From assembly GCF_001591025.1 (NCBI RefSeq), contig NZ_BCTZ01000001.1:186001-250000 (forward strand): a DNA stretch of 64,000 nucleotides. The letters are read 5' to 3'. Below, piece after piece: positions 45,101 to 53,349 of this stretch (within the stretch, counting starts at the first letter, position 1; every line of letters begins with the position of its first letter). This DNA is from Sphingomonas soli NBRC 100801 (GTDB lineage Bacteria; Pseudomonadota; Alphaproteobacteria; Sphingomonadales; Sphingomonadaceae). The notes beneath the pieces were generated by a model. That model searched no databases and had not been told where the DNA came from. It saw only the letters and a list, made by a program, of their open reading frames with translations. The translations under genes and the position numbers were made by a program.

Positions 45101-45210
45101 CCTTCGCGATCACGTACAACACCGACACCGGTGCAGGCAGCTCGTGGGAACCCCGCGTTGCCGATCCGCGTGGCCGTTCGTTCACGGTCGCGGTGGAAAC
45201 CAAGTTCTAA
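42142..45210 (+). CDS. TonB-dependent outer membrane receptor, large
   Basis: The 1022-residue receptor has a signal peptide ending MPALAQ, the TonB-box region GKGIIVTGSRIRQDPNRSALP, and a plug with NLRGQGAGATLVLLNGRRVA and IERIEILKDGASAIYGTDAVGGVMNF. The long barrel ends in SFTVAVETKF. This GSRI-type receptor class is abundant in sphingomonads and Caulobacter and often imports peptides or sugars. It is divergent from the AmpG-like permease, so it may carry murein fragments or peptides across the outer membrane. ATG at 42142 is preferred over GTG at 42121. Confidence 0.96.
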   Translation: MAVSSLKLILASGSALAALAGAMPALAQDTATTAAQLPPTQDESAAEDDGKGIIVTGSRIRQDPNRSALPLQIITTQELSREGISSPEQLVMFLSTNGSGPDNLASNGDVVAGAARGGNNGLSSANLRGQGAGATLVLLNGRRVAAHGIGGGSVDVNQIPFAAIERIEILKDGASAIYGTDAVGGVMNFITKNNFQGISLSGFTDITQEGDAPIYRISGTAGYGDLDEQGFNIMAAVSKSWNGVLYGRDRDFVNVYQPNRGLSVDTRGTPIATAFAINPTAAGIGITQGGTLLGSANATGNPYFLSGLVLPGTTTFAGSGGINPLNLPGGAGCDSYDGGMPYDYQLWNIPGARYACGYDTGRAAVLQQPIETLTYYGRGTARIGSHELYAEVTGSKATSHKRFSENQYTASNTAMPIAFPLNSLTATTYNDVYDRIAAVFPAIGAVGDRTVDAVGNYGKPITFRYRCMDCGLREYTTNTKTFRAAIGAEGPLFGDFDYRTGASYSRSEASSVLGTGYHYRGVFASNATAVASGTGATLAGQADPRAPTAPGATAPGIVGLFNSGILNPFSLTQSAQALAGLEAISAKGVTLYGGRYEVKQADASISGPLFGLPGGQVQMAVGVDYRKETYSFNGSAAAAANQPDIFNVAFDNANALTPKNRDVKAAYAELLVPIFPWFEVSGAVRVDDYSGFGTTTNPKVTAKFRPFDWIMFRGSYNTGFRVPAFNQIFNGVTQSPNPGNARADPTTCPAGGVINVTPGCAAITPDSLTGGNLNLGPETSKQWSTGVVFQPISNFTASVDYWNIAVDNTIGSLTIDQLLNNQSFFPDRVTRTGGVITLLDVRADNIGSRRTEGLEVTVRGNIEAFGGRFVAGLDGTRLLKKREKFLPSSPYGPSLIGVFTFGGDLGVEWKHNAFISWANDDISFSLSNIFRKGYRNYQIGVVGGARPDYNRYVKDYSIYNAAISYTGLGPNYKLTLGVRNLFNTDPPFAITYNTDTGAGSSWEPRVADPRGRSFTVAVETKF

Positions 45211-45252
45211 GACTATGCGACGGAGCGCCGCAGGGCGCTCCCGAGCAACCCG

Positions 45253-45292
45253 AAAAGGCCCGCTGCGCACCCGGTGCGCGGCGGGCTTTTTC
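45253..45292. terminator. Bidirectional rho-independent terminator
   Basis: A GC-rich hairpin (GCCCGCTGCGCACC paired with GGTGCGCGGCGGGC) is flanked by AAAA on the left and TTTTT on the right. It lies between the TonB receptor and the facing glycosyltransferase, so it can stop both transcripts. Confidence 0.85.
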
Positions 45293-46350
45293 TATCGGCG
45301 CCCGCCGAAGCTGCGCACCAAAGCGCGCGCCTGGCCGATCAGCGGCGACACGATCAGATCGGGATCGGCGGGGTGGATGCGCACGACACCGGGCCGTACG
45401 CCCAGCGCGCCGCGCAGCCCGACATGCCCCTGGCGCAGCGCCGGGCGGGCCAGCAGCCACCATAAACGGGCATATTCGCCATCAATTTCGGTGCGGGACT
45501 GGGGGGTGAGTTCGTTCTCTGCGACGAAGCAGGTGTGCAGCTTGCTCAGGATACGCGACAGTTTGCCGAGCGTCGGCAGGTCCGGCACCGGATCGCGGCC
45601 CATCAGATATTGCGCGACCAAGGCGGCATGGCCTTCGGCATCCTCGCCAAAGATACGGGCGTAGCGCCCGGCCAACACTGCGGCGGCGCTGGCCTGCATC
45701 AACGTGCGGAATTTCTGCGAAGCGCCACCCGGGTGGCAGCGATAGGCGAGCAGCGGCTCGTCGATCCGCGCGAGACGGCCAAAGGCGCGGATGCGGTGAT
45801 AGAGATCGAAATCCTCGGCATAGCGCAGTTCCGGGCGCGTGAAGGGCGTGAGCGCGCGTGCGGCGTCGGCGCGGAACATCGAGGTCGACCATACGAGCGG
45901 GTTCTGCGTGAACAACAGCCAGTCGATCATCGCCGGGCTGAGCGAACGTTCGTTGGGCCAGCGGCCGGGGATGCCGTCTTCCATCAACAGCGCGGCGGAG
46001 GCAACGAGCACGGTTTCGGGATGCGCATCGAGATACGCGGCCTGGCGGGCGAAGCGATCGGGGGTGCACAGATCGTCCTGATCGAGCGCGGCGATATAAT
46101 GGCCGCGCGCCTCTGCGATCGCGATGTTGCGGGCGCAGACCGGCCCCTGGTTCCGCTCGGAAGCGATCACGCGGATGCGCGGATCGCGGATGCTGCGCAG
46201 GACTTCGAGCGTGTTGTCGGTCGAGCAATCGTCGACGACGATCAGTTCCCAATCGGTGCGGGTCTGCTCGCGCAGCGTGGCGATCGTTTCCTCGACCAGC
46301 GACGCGCCATTATAGGCGGCCATGATGACCGAGATGGCGGGAAGGGTCAT
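45292..46350 (-). CDS. Family 2 glycosyltransferase
   Basis: The 352-residue protein has a GT-A fold: ISVIMAAYNGASLVEETIATLREQ, the nucleotide-binding VVDDCSTDNTLEVL, the DxD-like LDQDDLCTP, and later LRYAEDFDLYHRI. The ATG at 46350 overlaps the upstream fused aminotransferase/flavoprotein stop by four bases; a longer frame to 46572 lies inside that gene and is rejected. The C-terminal 100 residues show no known domain. In context it would transfer a sugar to, or from, the product of the fused enzyme. Confidence 0.92.
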   Translation of the reverse strand: MTLPAISVIMAAYNGASLVEETIATLREQTRTDWELIVVDDCSTDNTLEVLRSIRDPRIRVIASERNQGPVCARNIAIAEARGHYIAALDQDDLCTPDRFARQAAYLDAHPETVLVASAALLMEDGIPGRWPNERSLSPAMIDWLLFTQNPLVWSTSMFRADAARALTPFTRPELRYAEDFDLYHRIRAFGRLARIDEPLLAYRCHPGGASQKFRTLMQASAAAVLAGRYARIFGEDAEGHAALVAQYLMGRDPVPDLPTLGKLSRILSKLHTCFVAENELTPQSRTEIDGEYARLWWLLARPALRQGHVGLRGALGVRPGVVRIHPADPDLIVSPLIGQARALVRSFGGRR

Positions 46351-48818
46351 GCAGCCGCCCTCGCGCGGCGCTCCAGCAACTGGCCGACGATCAACTGGCC
46401 GACATCGTTCTGCCAGAGCCACAGCCCGTTCGCCTTGCCCTTGAAGCTCTTTTCGCCGCCCAGCGCGCCCATCGGCACGAAGCCCGCGGCGAGCCCGATG
46501 CCATAGGCACCGGGAAGCGGATGGCCGCTCGCGTCGATCACGCGGCATTGCTGATCGACGAGGCGCGGGCAACCGGGTGCGTGGGCGCTGAGCGCGATGC
46601 GGCTGCCGTCTGCTTCGAACAGCGGCAAGGCATGCGGCCGATAGCCGAGCGCGCCGATCACGATATCCGCGTCATCGAGCAAAGCGGCGGCCCGTGCATC
46701 CGCATCGCCGGTGATGCGATGCGTGTGGAGGCGCGGATCGGCGACGCGACCGCCCACGCCCAGGATGCGGAGGACCAGCTCGCGCGCTTCCAGCCGGAAG
46801 CCAGCGAGTCGATAGACGAAGCCTGAGACCGGGCAGATATCGTCGGGGCCGAAATCGGTGAAGCCATCGGCGCGCGCGGCTTCGGCGGAAGGATAAAAGG
46901 GGCGCAGCGCTTCGCGGTGGAGGAGCGTCAGTGCGCCTGCGCCGAGGGGCAGGCCGGATTTGAGCAGCAGGGTCGCGGTGGCGAGCGCGCTGGTCGAGGC
47001 GCCGACAATCGCGATGCGCGGGGCACGATGGCCGGCAAGGCGTTCGCGGATCGCGTCGACCCCGCCGATGCGCAGCGCGTCGTCCGACAGAACGAGGCGG
47101 TCGCCTACGCGTTCGCCGAGCGGCATGCCGGCGACGCGGGCCGCCGCGACATCCCCTGGTGACTGATAGCCGCCGGTGGCGAGGACCAGATTGTGCGAAA
47201 GCAGGTCGTGCTCCGCACCGCTGGCGCGATCGCGGACGCGCGATTGCCACAGGCCCGAGGGCGTGCGCCGCGCTTCGAGGACCTGGTGGCCGGTGAGGAT
47301 GGTGCCGCCATTTTCTCGTACGGCCTGTCCGACGCGATCGCCCATCGCGTCGAGAAACGGTCCGGTGCGCGCGAGCGGGACGCCCAGCGAACCGGCATAG
47401 CGACCGATCTCGACGGCACCGGGATGCTCGATCAGCGCGGCGATGGCGGGGTGCGGATTATCCTTCACCGCGCTCAGGAAGGTTTCCGCCGTGCTGTCGG
47501 ACGTGATGGCATAACCGCCAAGCTGGCCGCCGCCGAGCCGATCGCTGCCTTCGACGATGACGAGCCCTTGCGCCAGTTCGGCAAGCCGGTTCTGCTTGCT
47601 GGCCGAGATCAGCATCGCGGTACCCGCCGGGCCGCCGCCGACGAGCAGGGTCTGGTGGATGCGGGGCTTTGCCGAGGCGACGGCATGGACGCGGCTGCGG
47701 AGAGCGGTGCGGAGGGCGTGGGCGATGGTGGTGACGTCGGGGGTGGTCATCACATCGGTGACCGGAAGGGAGAGGATGCGGGCGGCGATGTTGTCACTGA
47801 CCGGTGTCGGCTCGATCACACTGTGCTGCTGGAAATAGGGATGGTTTGCGAGGTGCGGGCTGAAATATTTGCCGGAGCCGATGCCCTGCGCGGCGAGGCT
47901 GGCCATGACCGCCTCGCGATCGACATGCGCGGGAAGGAGCAGCGGCATGAACTGGCTGACCTGGCGCGTGCCGTGCACGGCCTGGAACTCGAATTCGGGG
48001 AGCGCGGCGCGATAGGCGGAAGCGAGCGCGGCGCGGTGTTCTGCAACCTCCTCCATGGCGGCAAGGCGTGCTTCGGCCAGCAGGCCCAGCACTTCGGGAA
48101 GCTTGGCGTTCATGCCGATATCGGTGGCGGTGCGCGGCGCGCCGAAACCGAAATTGTGCATCACGCGGAACTGCTCGATCAGCGCGGTATCGGCGCTGTA
48201 GAGCACGCCGCCCTCCGCGACCGCGAAGGGCTTGGTCGCGTGCATCGAATAAACGCAGGCAAAGGGCGCACCGCTGCCATAGCCGCGCCCGTGCGCATCG
48301 AGCCCGCCGAGCGATGCGGCGGCATCGACGACCACGCCGACGCCGTAGTGCCGCGCATATTGAGCATAACGTTCGAGATCGAGGCCGGTGTTGAAAATAT
48401 CATAGGGGACGACGACCGCGACCTGATCGCCATAGCGATCGAGCAGCGCCCGTTCGGCATCGGCCGAGGCTGCCCAGTCGGCGGGATCGATATCGCAGAG
48501 CAAAGGGGTGAGGCCGGCCCAGATCGCGGCATGCGCGGCCGCGGCGAAGGTGAAGCTGGGCATCAGCGCGTAGCGGCCCGGACGTCCCGCGCGCGCCTGG
48601 CGGATGGCGAGCATCAGGCCGAGCGTGGCATTGGCGACGGCGAGGCACGCGCCTTCGCCGCCAAAGCATTGTTCGACGAGCTGTTGCTCGAAGCGGCGCA
48701 CGGCAGGGCCGCCATTGCTGTAGATCCCCGCGGCCTCGATCGCGCGCAACGCCTCCGGCATTTCGCTCAGCCTTGGCGGCCTGGTCGCTATCAGCGGCAG
48801 GTTGTGCTTCCCCGGCAA
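46347..48818 (-). CDS. Fusion: DegT/DnrJ/EryC1-type aminotransferase plus FAD/NAD(P)-binding monooxygenase-like domain
   Basis: About 823 residues in one frame. Residues 1-370 fit the DegT PLP sugar-aminotransferase family: Asp in VVVDAAASLGG, PLP Lys196 in HATKPFAVAEGG, and KYFSPHLANHPYF near the end. From about 387 a flavoprotein follows: the FAD motif LLVGGGPAGTAML, a second dinucleotide motif IVGASTSALATA near 600, and IGALGYRPH near 722, which resembles the ATGY motif of N-hydroxylating monooxygenases. No stop or shift separates the parts. The start is uncertain: TTG at 48818 after AAGGGGG, or ATG at 48761, which looks too short. The frame extends to 49169 but overlaps a better gene there. 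It may aminate and then N-oxidise a sugar or similar substrate; that is inference. Confidence 0.85.
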   Translation of the reverse strand: MPGKHNLPLIATRPPRLSEMPEALRAIEAAGIYSNGGPAVRRFEQQLVEQCFGGEGACLAVANATLGLMLAIRQARAGRPGRYALMPSFTFAAAAHAAIWAGLTPLLCDIDPADWAASADAERALLDRYGDQVAVVVPYDIFNTGLDLERYAQYARHYGVGVVVDAAASLGGLDAHGRGYGSGAPFACVYSMHATKPFAVAEGGVLYSADTALIEQFRVMHNFGFGAPRTATDIGMNAKLPEVLGLLAEARLAAMEEVAEHRAALASAYRAALPEFEFQAVHGTRQVSQFMPLLLPAHVDREAVMASLAAQGIGSGKYFSPHLANHPYFQQHSVIEPTPVSDNIAARILSLPVTDVMTTPDVTTIAHALRTALRSRVHAVASAKPRIHQTLLVGGGPAGTAMLISASKQNRLAELAQGLVIVEGSDRLGGGQLGGYAITSDSTAETFLSAVKDNPHPAIAALIEHPGAVEIGRYAGSLGVPLARTGPFLDAMGDRVGQAVRENGGTILTGHQVLEARRTPSGLWQSRVRDRASGAEHDLLSHNLVLATGGYQSPGDVAAARVAGMPLGERVGDRLVLSDDALRIGGVDAIRERLAGHRAPRIAIVGASTSALATATLLLKSGLPLGAGALTLLHREALRPFYPSAEAARADGFTDFGPDDICPVSGFVYRLAGFRLEARELVLRILGVGGRVADPRLHTHRITGDADARAAALLDDADIVIGALGYRPHALPLFEADGSRIALSAHAPGCPRLVDQQCRVIDASGHPLPGAYGIGLAAGFVPMGALGGEKSFKGKANGLWLWQNDVGQLIVGQLLERRARAAA

Positions 48819-48861
48819 ATTGACCCCCTTCTTCCCGTCTGAGAAGATATGCGGATCAATC

Positions 48862-49335
48862 CTAATATTGCGTAAGGGATCGCCGCTTGAGGGCCACGAG
48901 CGCGGTGTCGAGCGCCTGGAGGAAGCGCGATCGATCGGCAGCGGCGAAGGGGGCGGGGCCGCCCAGTTGCTCGCCGCCGGCGCGCAGATCGGCCATGATC
49001 GCACGGGTGGCGATGGCCGATCCGATCGAGCTGGTGGTGAAGGGCTTGCCGGTGGGGGCCAGCACGGTGGCACCGGCCTTGAGCGCGCGATCAGCCAGCA
49101 GGATATCGGCGGTGATGACGATGGCGCGCGCATCCGCCTGTTCGGCGATCCAGTCATCCGCCGCGTCAAACCCGTCGGTGACCACCTGGCGGGTGATCAG
49201 CGGGTGCTGGGGGATGCGCAGCCAGCTATTGCTGACGATCACCACAGGCACTTCGTGCCGCCACGCGACCTTGTAGATTTCGTCCTTTACCGGGCAGGCA
49301 TCGGCATCGACGAGGATCCGCATGTCGGCGCTCAC
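48862..49335 (-). CDS. YaiI/YqxD family protein (DUF188)
   Basis: The 157-residue protein is a clear DUF188 member: MRILVDADACPVKDEIYKVA at the N-terminus, then VVTDGFDAADDWIAEQ, ITADILLADRAL and KPFTTSSIGSAIATR. The fold is related to PIN/NYN nucleases and the conserved Asp residues suggest metal binding, but the role is unknown. The GTG start at 49335 overlaps the helicase stop by four bases (GTGA); the family's usual start is the ATG at 49323. Confidence 0.93.
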   Translation of the reverse strand: MSADMRILVDADACPVKDEIYKVAWRHEVPVVIVSNSWLRIPQHPLITRQVVTDGFDAADDWIAEQADARAIVITADILLADRALKAGATVLAPTGKPFTTSSIGSAIATRAIMADLRAGGEQLGGPAPFAAADRSRFLQALDTALVALKRRSLTQY

Positions 49336-51146
49336 CGGGGACGCGGACCCTTGGGCGGACCCTTCTGATAGGGCTTGGCGTGGTGGCGCGGGGCCGGGCG
49401 GCCATCATTGCCGCGCGCATTGCCGGTGCGCGGCGGGCGGGGCGGCGCGGGAGGACGCGGACCATCGACGCGGAAGCCGCCGTCGGAAGGGGCCGCGCGG
49501 TGCAGCGTCGCGCGGGGCGCGGGGCCGGGGCGCGGTCCGCCGGCGGGCGGGCCATCGGAGGGGATGATGCGGACGTCATCGTCGCCCTCGGCGGTGCGCG
49601 AGATCGCAGCCTGGAACTTGCCCGCAATGGCGCGCGGGATCTGGAACGCGGTTTCGTTCGGGCCGATGCGGATCGCGCCGATCTCGTTCTTGGTGACATG
49701 GCCACGGCGGCAGATCAGCGGCAGGATCCAGCGCGCATCGGCATTCTGGCGGCGGCCGATATCCATGCTGAACCAGACAATGTCCTCAAACCCGGCGCGG
49801 TGCTTGTCCTGCTGGGCCTGGCGGCGCGCCTCGGGGGTCTGCTGGATCAGTTCCTCGGGCTGCGGCATCGCGGCGCGGTGGGCGCGGACGAGCAGGGCGG
49901 CGATATCCTCGGGCGACTTTTCGGCGAGCAGGCGCTGCGCGAGCTCGCGATCATCGTCCTCGATCTCCACGGGTTCGAGCAGGGTGGCGAGCAGGCGCTC
50001 GCGATCGTTCGCACGGATCGCCTCGGCGCTGGGCGGATCGATCCACTCGGCGTTGATCCGCGCGCCACGCAGCATGGATTCGACGCGGCGGCGGCGCTGG
50101 AACGGGACGATGAGCACGGCGGTGCCCTTCTTGCCCGCGCGGCCGGTGCGGCCCGAGCGGTGCTGGAGCGCCTCTGCGTCGCGCGGCAGCTCGACATGCA
50201 CGACGAGGCTGAGCGTGGGCAGATCGATGCCGCGCGCCGCCACATCGGTGGCGACGCAGACGCGGGCGCGGCGATCGCGCAGCGCCTGGAGCGCGGCGTT
50301 GCGCTCATTCTGGCTATGCTCGCCCGAAAGCGCCACGGCGGAAAAGCCGCGCTCGACCAGAGTGGCGTGGAGATGGCGAACGTTGTCACGCGTCGCGCAG
50401 AAAAGGATCGCGGTTTCCGCCTCATGGAAACGCAGCAGGTTGATCACCGCATGCTCGATCTCGGACGGGCTGACAGTGACGCACTGATAGGCGATGTCGC
50501 CATGCCCGCGATCTTCGCCAACGGTGGTGATGCGCAGCGCGTCGCGCTGATAGCGCTTGGCGAGCGCGACGATCGGCTTGGGCATGGTCGCCGAGAAGAG
50601 CAGGGTGCGGCGTTCGGACGGCGAGCCATCGAGGATCGCTTCGAGATCGTCGCGGAAGCCCATGTCGAGCATCTCGTCGGCTTCGTCGAGCACGGCGGCC
50701 TTGAGCGCCGAGAGATCGAGCGCGCCGCGTTCGAGATGGTCGCGCAGGCGCCCCGGCGTGCCGACGACGATATGCGCGCCATGATTGAGCTGGCGGCGTT
50801 CCTTGCTGGCGTCCATGCCGCCGACACAGGTGGCGATGCGCGCGCCCGACTGGCCATAGAGCCACATCAGCTCGCGGCTGACCTGGAGCGCGAGTTCGCG
50901 GGTGGGGGCGATGATCAGCGCGAGCGGCTCGCGGCTGGGGAGGATGCGGCCGTCCTCTCCCAGCAGATCGCCGGCCATGGCGAGGCCGAAGGCGACGGTC
51001 TTGCCCGATCCGGTCTGTGCCGAGACGATGAGGTCGCGGCCCTCAGCCTCGGGCTGGATGACCTGCGCCTGCACGGGCGTGGGCGCGGCGTAACCACGCG
51101 CTGCGAGCGCTTCGGCGAGAAGCGTGGGGAGATTTGAGAATGGCAT
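49332..51146 (-). CDS. DEAD-box RNA helicase (DbpA/CsdA-like)
   Basis: The 604-residue protein has the full DEAD-box set: SAQTGSGKT (motif I), PTRELALQ (Ia), TPGRL (Ib), DEAD in VLDEADEML, SAT in LFSATMPK, and the C-terminal ATDVAARGID and HRSGRTGRAG. The last third holds a DbpA/CsdA-type RNA-binding domain (RWILPLICRRGHVTKNEIGAIRIG) and a long Pro/Arg/Gly-rich tail. It unwinds RNA in ribosome assembly or cold adaptation. It is followed by the coupled DUF188 gene. Confidence 0.95.
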   Translation of the reverse strand: MPFSNLPTLLAEALAARGYAAPTPVQAQVIQPEAEGRDLIVSAQTGSGKTVAFGLAMAGDLLGEDGRILPSREPLALIIAPTRELALQVSRELMWLYGQSGARIATCVGGMDASKERRQLNHGAHIVVGTPGRLRDHLERGALDLSALKAAVLDEADEMLDMGFRDDLEAILDGSPSERRTLLFSATMPKPIVALAKRYQRDALRITTVGEDRGHGDIAYQCVTVSPSEIEHAVINLLRFHEAETAILFCATRDNVRHLHATLVERGFSAVALSGEHSQNERNAALQALRDRRARVCVATDVAARGIDLPTLSLVVHVELPRDAEALQHRSGRTGRAGKKGTAVLIVPFQRRRRVESMLRGARINAEWIDPPSAEAIRANDRERLLATLLEPVEIEDDDRELAQRLLAEKSPEDIAALLVRAHRAAMPQPEELIQQTPEARRQAQQDKHRAGFEDIVWFSMDIGRRQNADARWILPLICRRGHVTKNEIGAIRIGPNETAFQIPRAIAGKFQAAISRTAEGDDDVRIIPSDGPPAGGPRPGPAPRATLHRAAPSDGGFRVDGPRPPAPPRPPRTGNARGNDGRPAPRHHAKPYQKGPPKGPRPR

Positions 51147-51321
51147 GGAGCGGCCCAGATGGGCGCGAGGGGGGAAAAGGGCAAGCTTTATGTAGGGGAA
51201 GGGGCCGGTAGTACGTAGTTTTACGCCGGTTGGGCGCTGCCTTGAGCCGAAGGGTTTGGGCCGGAAGAAGCGAGGCCCGGCCTCAAAGGCCCGGGGGCGG
51301 GGCTGTCCGGCTGAAACGCCG

Positions 51322-51636
51322 TCAGGAGTCGGGCTTCGACTTCTGATCGATCAACACCGCCTGTTGCCAGCGGCTGGGGGCCTTGTCGGTGCGGTGGATG
51401 CAGCCTGCCCAGCAGCAGGGGCGCTTCTTGCCCTCGATCAGCTCCTCGCAGGTGCGGCGGATGCGGCGCTCGCGGGTGGCGGGCTGCTTGGCATCCTCGA
51501 CCCAGCAGATGAATTCGTTGCGTCCGAGCGGGGAGATGCTCTCCCACAGGGAAAGCACGTTCGCATCGGCGCGGAGCGCGGCCTGGAGATCGTCTGCAGC
51601 CTGATGGACCGTGCCGTGGGAAAAGGGTTCTGCCAT
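51322..51636 (-). CDS. YdeI/OmpD-associated-like small protein
   Basis: The 104-residue protein starts MAEPFSHGTVHQAADDLQAA and contains LWESISPLGRNEFICWVEDAKQ followed by TRERRIRRTCEELIEGKKRPCCWAG. This matches the helical end of the YdeI/OmdA family, which is found in many soil bacteria with unclear role. The ATG at 51636 is preferred to the frame start at 51744. Four cysteines in the C-terminal half could bind a metal. Confidence 0.75.
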   Translation of the reverse strand: MAEPFSHGTVHQAADDLQAALRADANVLSLWESISPLGRNEFICWVEDAKQPATRERRIRRTCEELIEGKKRPCCWAGCIHRTDKAPSRWQQAVLIDQKSKPDS

Positions 51637-51701
51637 AGAAGCTCCGCAGCGAAGGGAGCATAGTGCACCGATCGGGCGCTCCGTTCTAGAGGGCCTCTCT
51701 T

Positions 51702-52865
51702 CTAGAGGGCTTGTCCGGCCGCCCAGCCGCTGGCCCAGGCCCATTGGAAATTATAGCCGCCGAGCCAGCCGGTGACGTCGACCGCCTCGCCGATTGCGTA
51801 GAGGCCGGGAACCTTGCGAGCCTCCATCGTCTGCGACGAAAGTTCGGCGGTGGAAATGCCGCCGACGGTGACTTCGGCCTTGGCATAGCCTTCGGTGCCG
51901 TTGGGGGTGAAGGACCAGGCGGCGAGGCGCTGTTCGGCGGCGAGGAGCGCCTTGTCGGAATGGCTGTGGAGTTCGCCCGTCAGCGCGAGCTGTTCGGCGA
52001 GTTCGGATGCAAGGCGATCGGGCAGGGCTTCGCCGAGCAATTTGCGCAGCGTGGTGCGCGCGCGCGCGCGCTTGGCTTCGGTGAGCCAGCCGGGGCGGAC
52101 ATCGGGGAGGAAATCGATCGCGATGCTCTCACCGTGCCGCCAATAGGACGAGATCTGGAGGATCGCCGGGCCGGAGAGGCCGCGATGGGTGAACAATGCG
52201 GCTTCGCGGAAGGCGGCCTTGCCAGCGCGGGCGATCACATCCGCGGAGACGCCGGACAATTCCTTGAACAATGCCTGTTCGCCGCTGAGCGTGAGCGGCA
52301 CGAGCGCGGGGCGTGGCTCGACGATCTTTAGCCCGAACTGGCGGGCGAGATCATAGGCGAAGCCGGTTGCGCCCATTTTCGGGATCGAGGGGCCGCCGGT
52401 CGCGATGACGAGCGACGGGGCCTCGGCGGCACGATTGCCGCAGGCGATGCGATAGCGGCCATCGGCATGCTCGACGGTCGCGGGCTGGCCGAGCCAGATC
52501 TCCACGCCGCCGATCGCGCATTCGCCGAGCAGCATATCGACGATCTGCCGCGCCGAACCGTCGCAAAAGAGCTGGCCCAGGGTCTTTTCGTGCCAGGCGA
52601 TCCCATGACGCTCGACCAGATCGAGGAAATCGCGCGGGGTGTAACGCCGCAGCGCCGACTTGGCGAAATGGGGGTTTTGGGAGAGGTAGCGCGCCGGATC
52701 GGTGCCGATATTGGTGAAATTGCAGCGCCCGCCGCCGGAGATCAGGATCTTCTTGCCGACCTGATCTGCATGATCGACGAGGAGCACCCGGCGGCCGCGC
52801 TGACCGACGGTGAGCGCACACATCAGGCCGGCTGCCCCTGCACCGAGGATGATGGCGTCGTACAT
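51702..52865 (-). CDS. NAD(P)/FAD-dependent oxidoreductase, BaiN/YhiN (HI0933) family
   Basis: The 387-residue flavoprotein has the FAD Rossmann motif AIILGAGAAGLMCA, the family hallmark KKILISGGGRCNFTNIG, ATGGPSIPKMGATG, LTHRGLSGPAIL-like FTHRGLSGPAIL, and the end GLYAIGEAVDVTGWLGGYNFQWAW. One member (BaiN) reduces bile-acid intermediates; most are uncharacterised. It stands alone, with its start 80 bases from a divergent small secreted protein gene. Confidence 0.94.
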   Translation of the reverse strand: MYDAIILGAGAAGLMCALTVGQRGRRVLLVDHADQVGKKILISGGGRCNFTNIGTDPARYLSQNPHFAKSALRRYTPRDFLDLVERHGIAWHEKTLGQLFCDGSARQIVDMLLGECAIGGVEIWLGQPATVEHADGRYRIACGNRAAEAPSLVIATGGPSIPKMGATGFAYDLARQFGLKIVEPRPALVPLTLSGEQALFKELSGVSADVIARAGKAAFREAALFTHRGLSGPAILQISSYWRHGESIAIDFLPDVRPGWLTEAKRARARTTLRKLLGEALPDRLASELAEQLALTGELHSHSDKALLAAEQRLAAWSFTPNGTEGYAKAEVTVGGISTAELSSQTMEARKVPGLYAIGEAVDVTGWLGGYNFQWAWASGWAAGQAL

Positions 52866-52944
52866 TTTGCGGGCCCTAGCAGTTGTTCAGGCGCGGGCAA
52901 GCGGCGGCGGGCGAGGGTGCGCGCGATGGGGAAGGGAGAGTGAG

Positions 52945-53349
52945 ATGCACGTCGTTGCTGCCGTGGCATTGCTGGCCGGGCTGGGGCAGGCCGATCCGAT
53001 CTGCGCCGACTTGCAGCGGCTATCCGCTGCGACCGCCGATCCGACGGCCTATGCCGAGCTTTACCGCTCGGACTTCGCGCCCAGGCTGCTGAACGGCTGC
53101 TTTCGAAGCGATGGCTATTTCTGCGGCCAGAGCATGTTGCCGCCGGACGTCACGCACGAGACGATGGCGGCGCGCATCGCGGCCTGCCTGCCGGGCGCGG
53201 AGATATCGCCGGGGGAAGAATGGCCGGGATTGCGCCGCACGAACGTTACCGGAGGCGGTTTGAGGTTCGAGCTTGCGGAAAGCGGATCCGAGCGTGCGCA
53301 GGTTGGGCGGACGCTGAAGATACGCATCCGGCCCGCAGCCAGCCGCTAG
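52945..53349 (+). CDS. Small secreted four-cysteine protein, copy 1
   Basis: The 134-residue protein has a short hydrophobic N-terminus (MHVVAAVALLAGLGQA). The mature part has four cysteines: in DPICADL, NGCF, YFCGQS and IAACLPGA. It is a paralogue of the gene at 53594, sharing DF-P-LL-GCF, YFC-QS-LPP and GLRFEL blocks. I do not recognise a family. ATG at 52945 follows GAAGGGAGAG. Its stop overlaps the facing mini-HTH gene by four bases. Confidence 0.75.
   Translation: MHVVAAVALLAGLGQADPICADLQRLSAATADPTAYAELYRSDFAPRLLNGCFRSDGYFCGQSMLPPDVTHETMAARIAACLPGAEISPGEEWPGLRRTNVTGGGLRFELAESGSERAQVGRTLKIRIRPAASR

Noticed and set aside
46351..46572. N-terminal extension of the glycosyltransferase
   Set aside because: It overlaps the aminotransferase fusion on the same strand and is Arg-rich. 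The GT-A fold begins at MTLPAISV from 46350.
48819..49169. N-terminal extension of the aminotransferase fusion by about 117 residues
   Set aside because: The extension overlaps the DUF188 gene on the same strand in another frame and reads as Pro/Ser-rich noise, so the fusion is taken to start near 48818.
49380..51137. Open frame on the plus strand opposite the DEAD-box helicase
   Set aside because: It is composed of repetitive Asp/Arg/Ala codons mirroring helicase codons and has no known domain.
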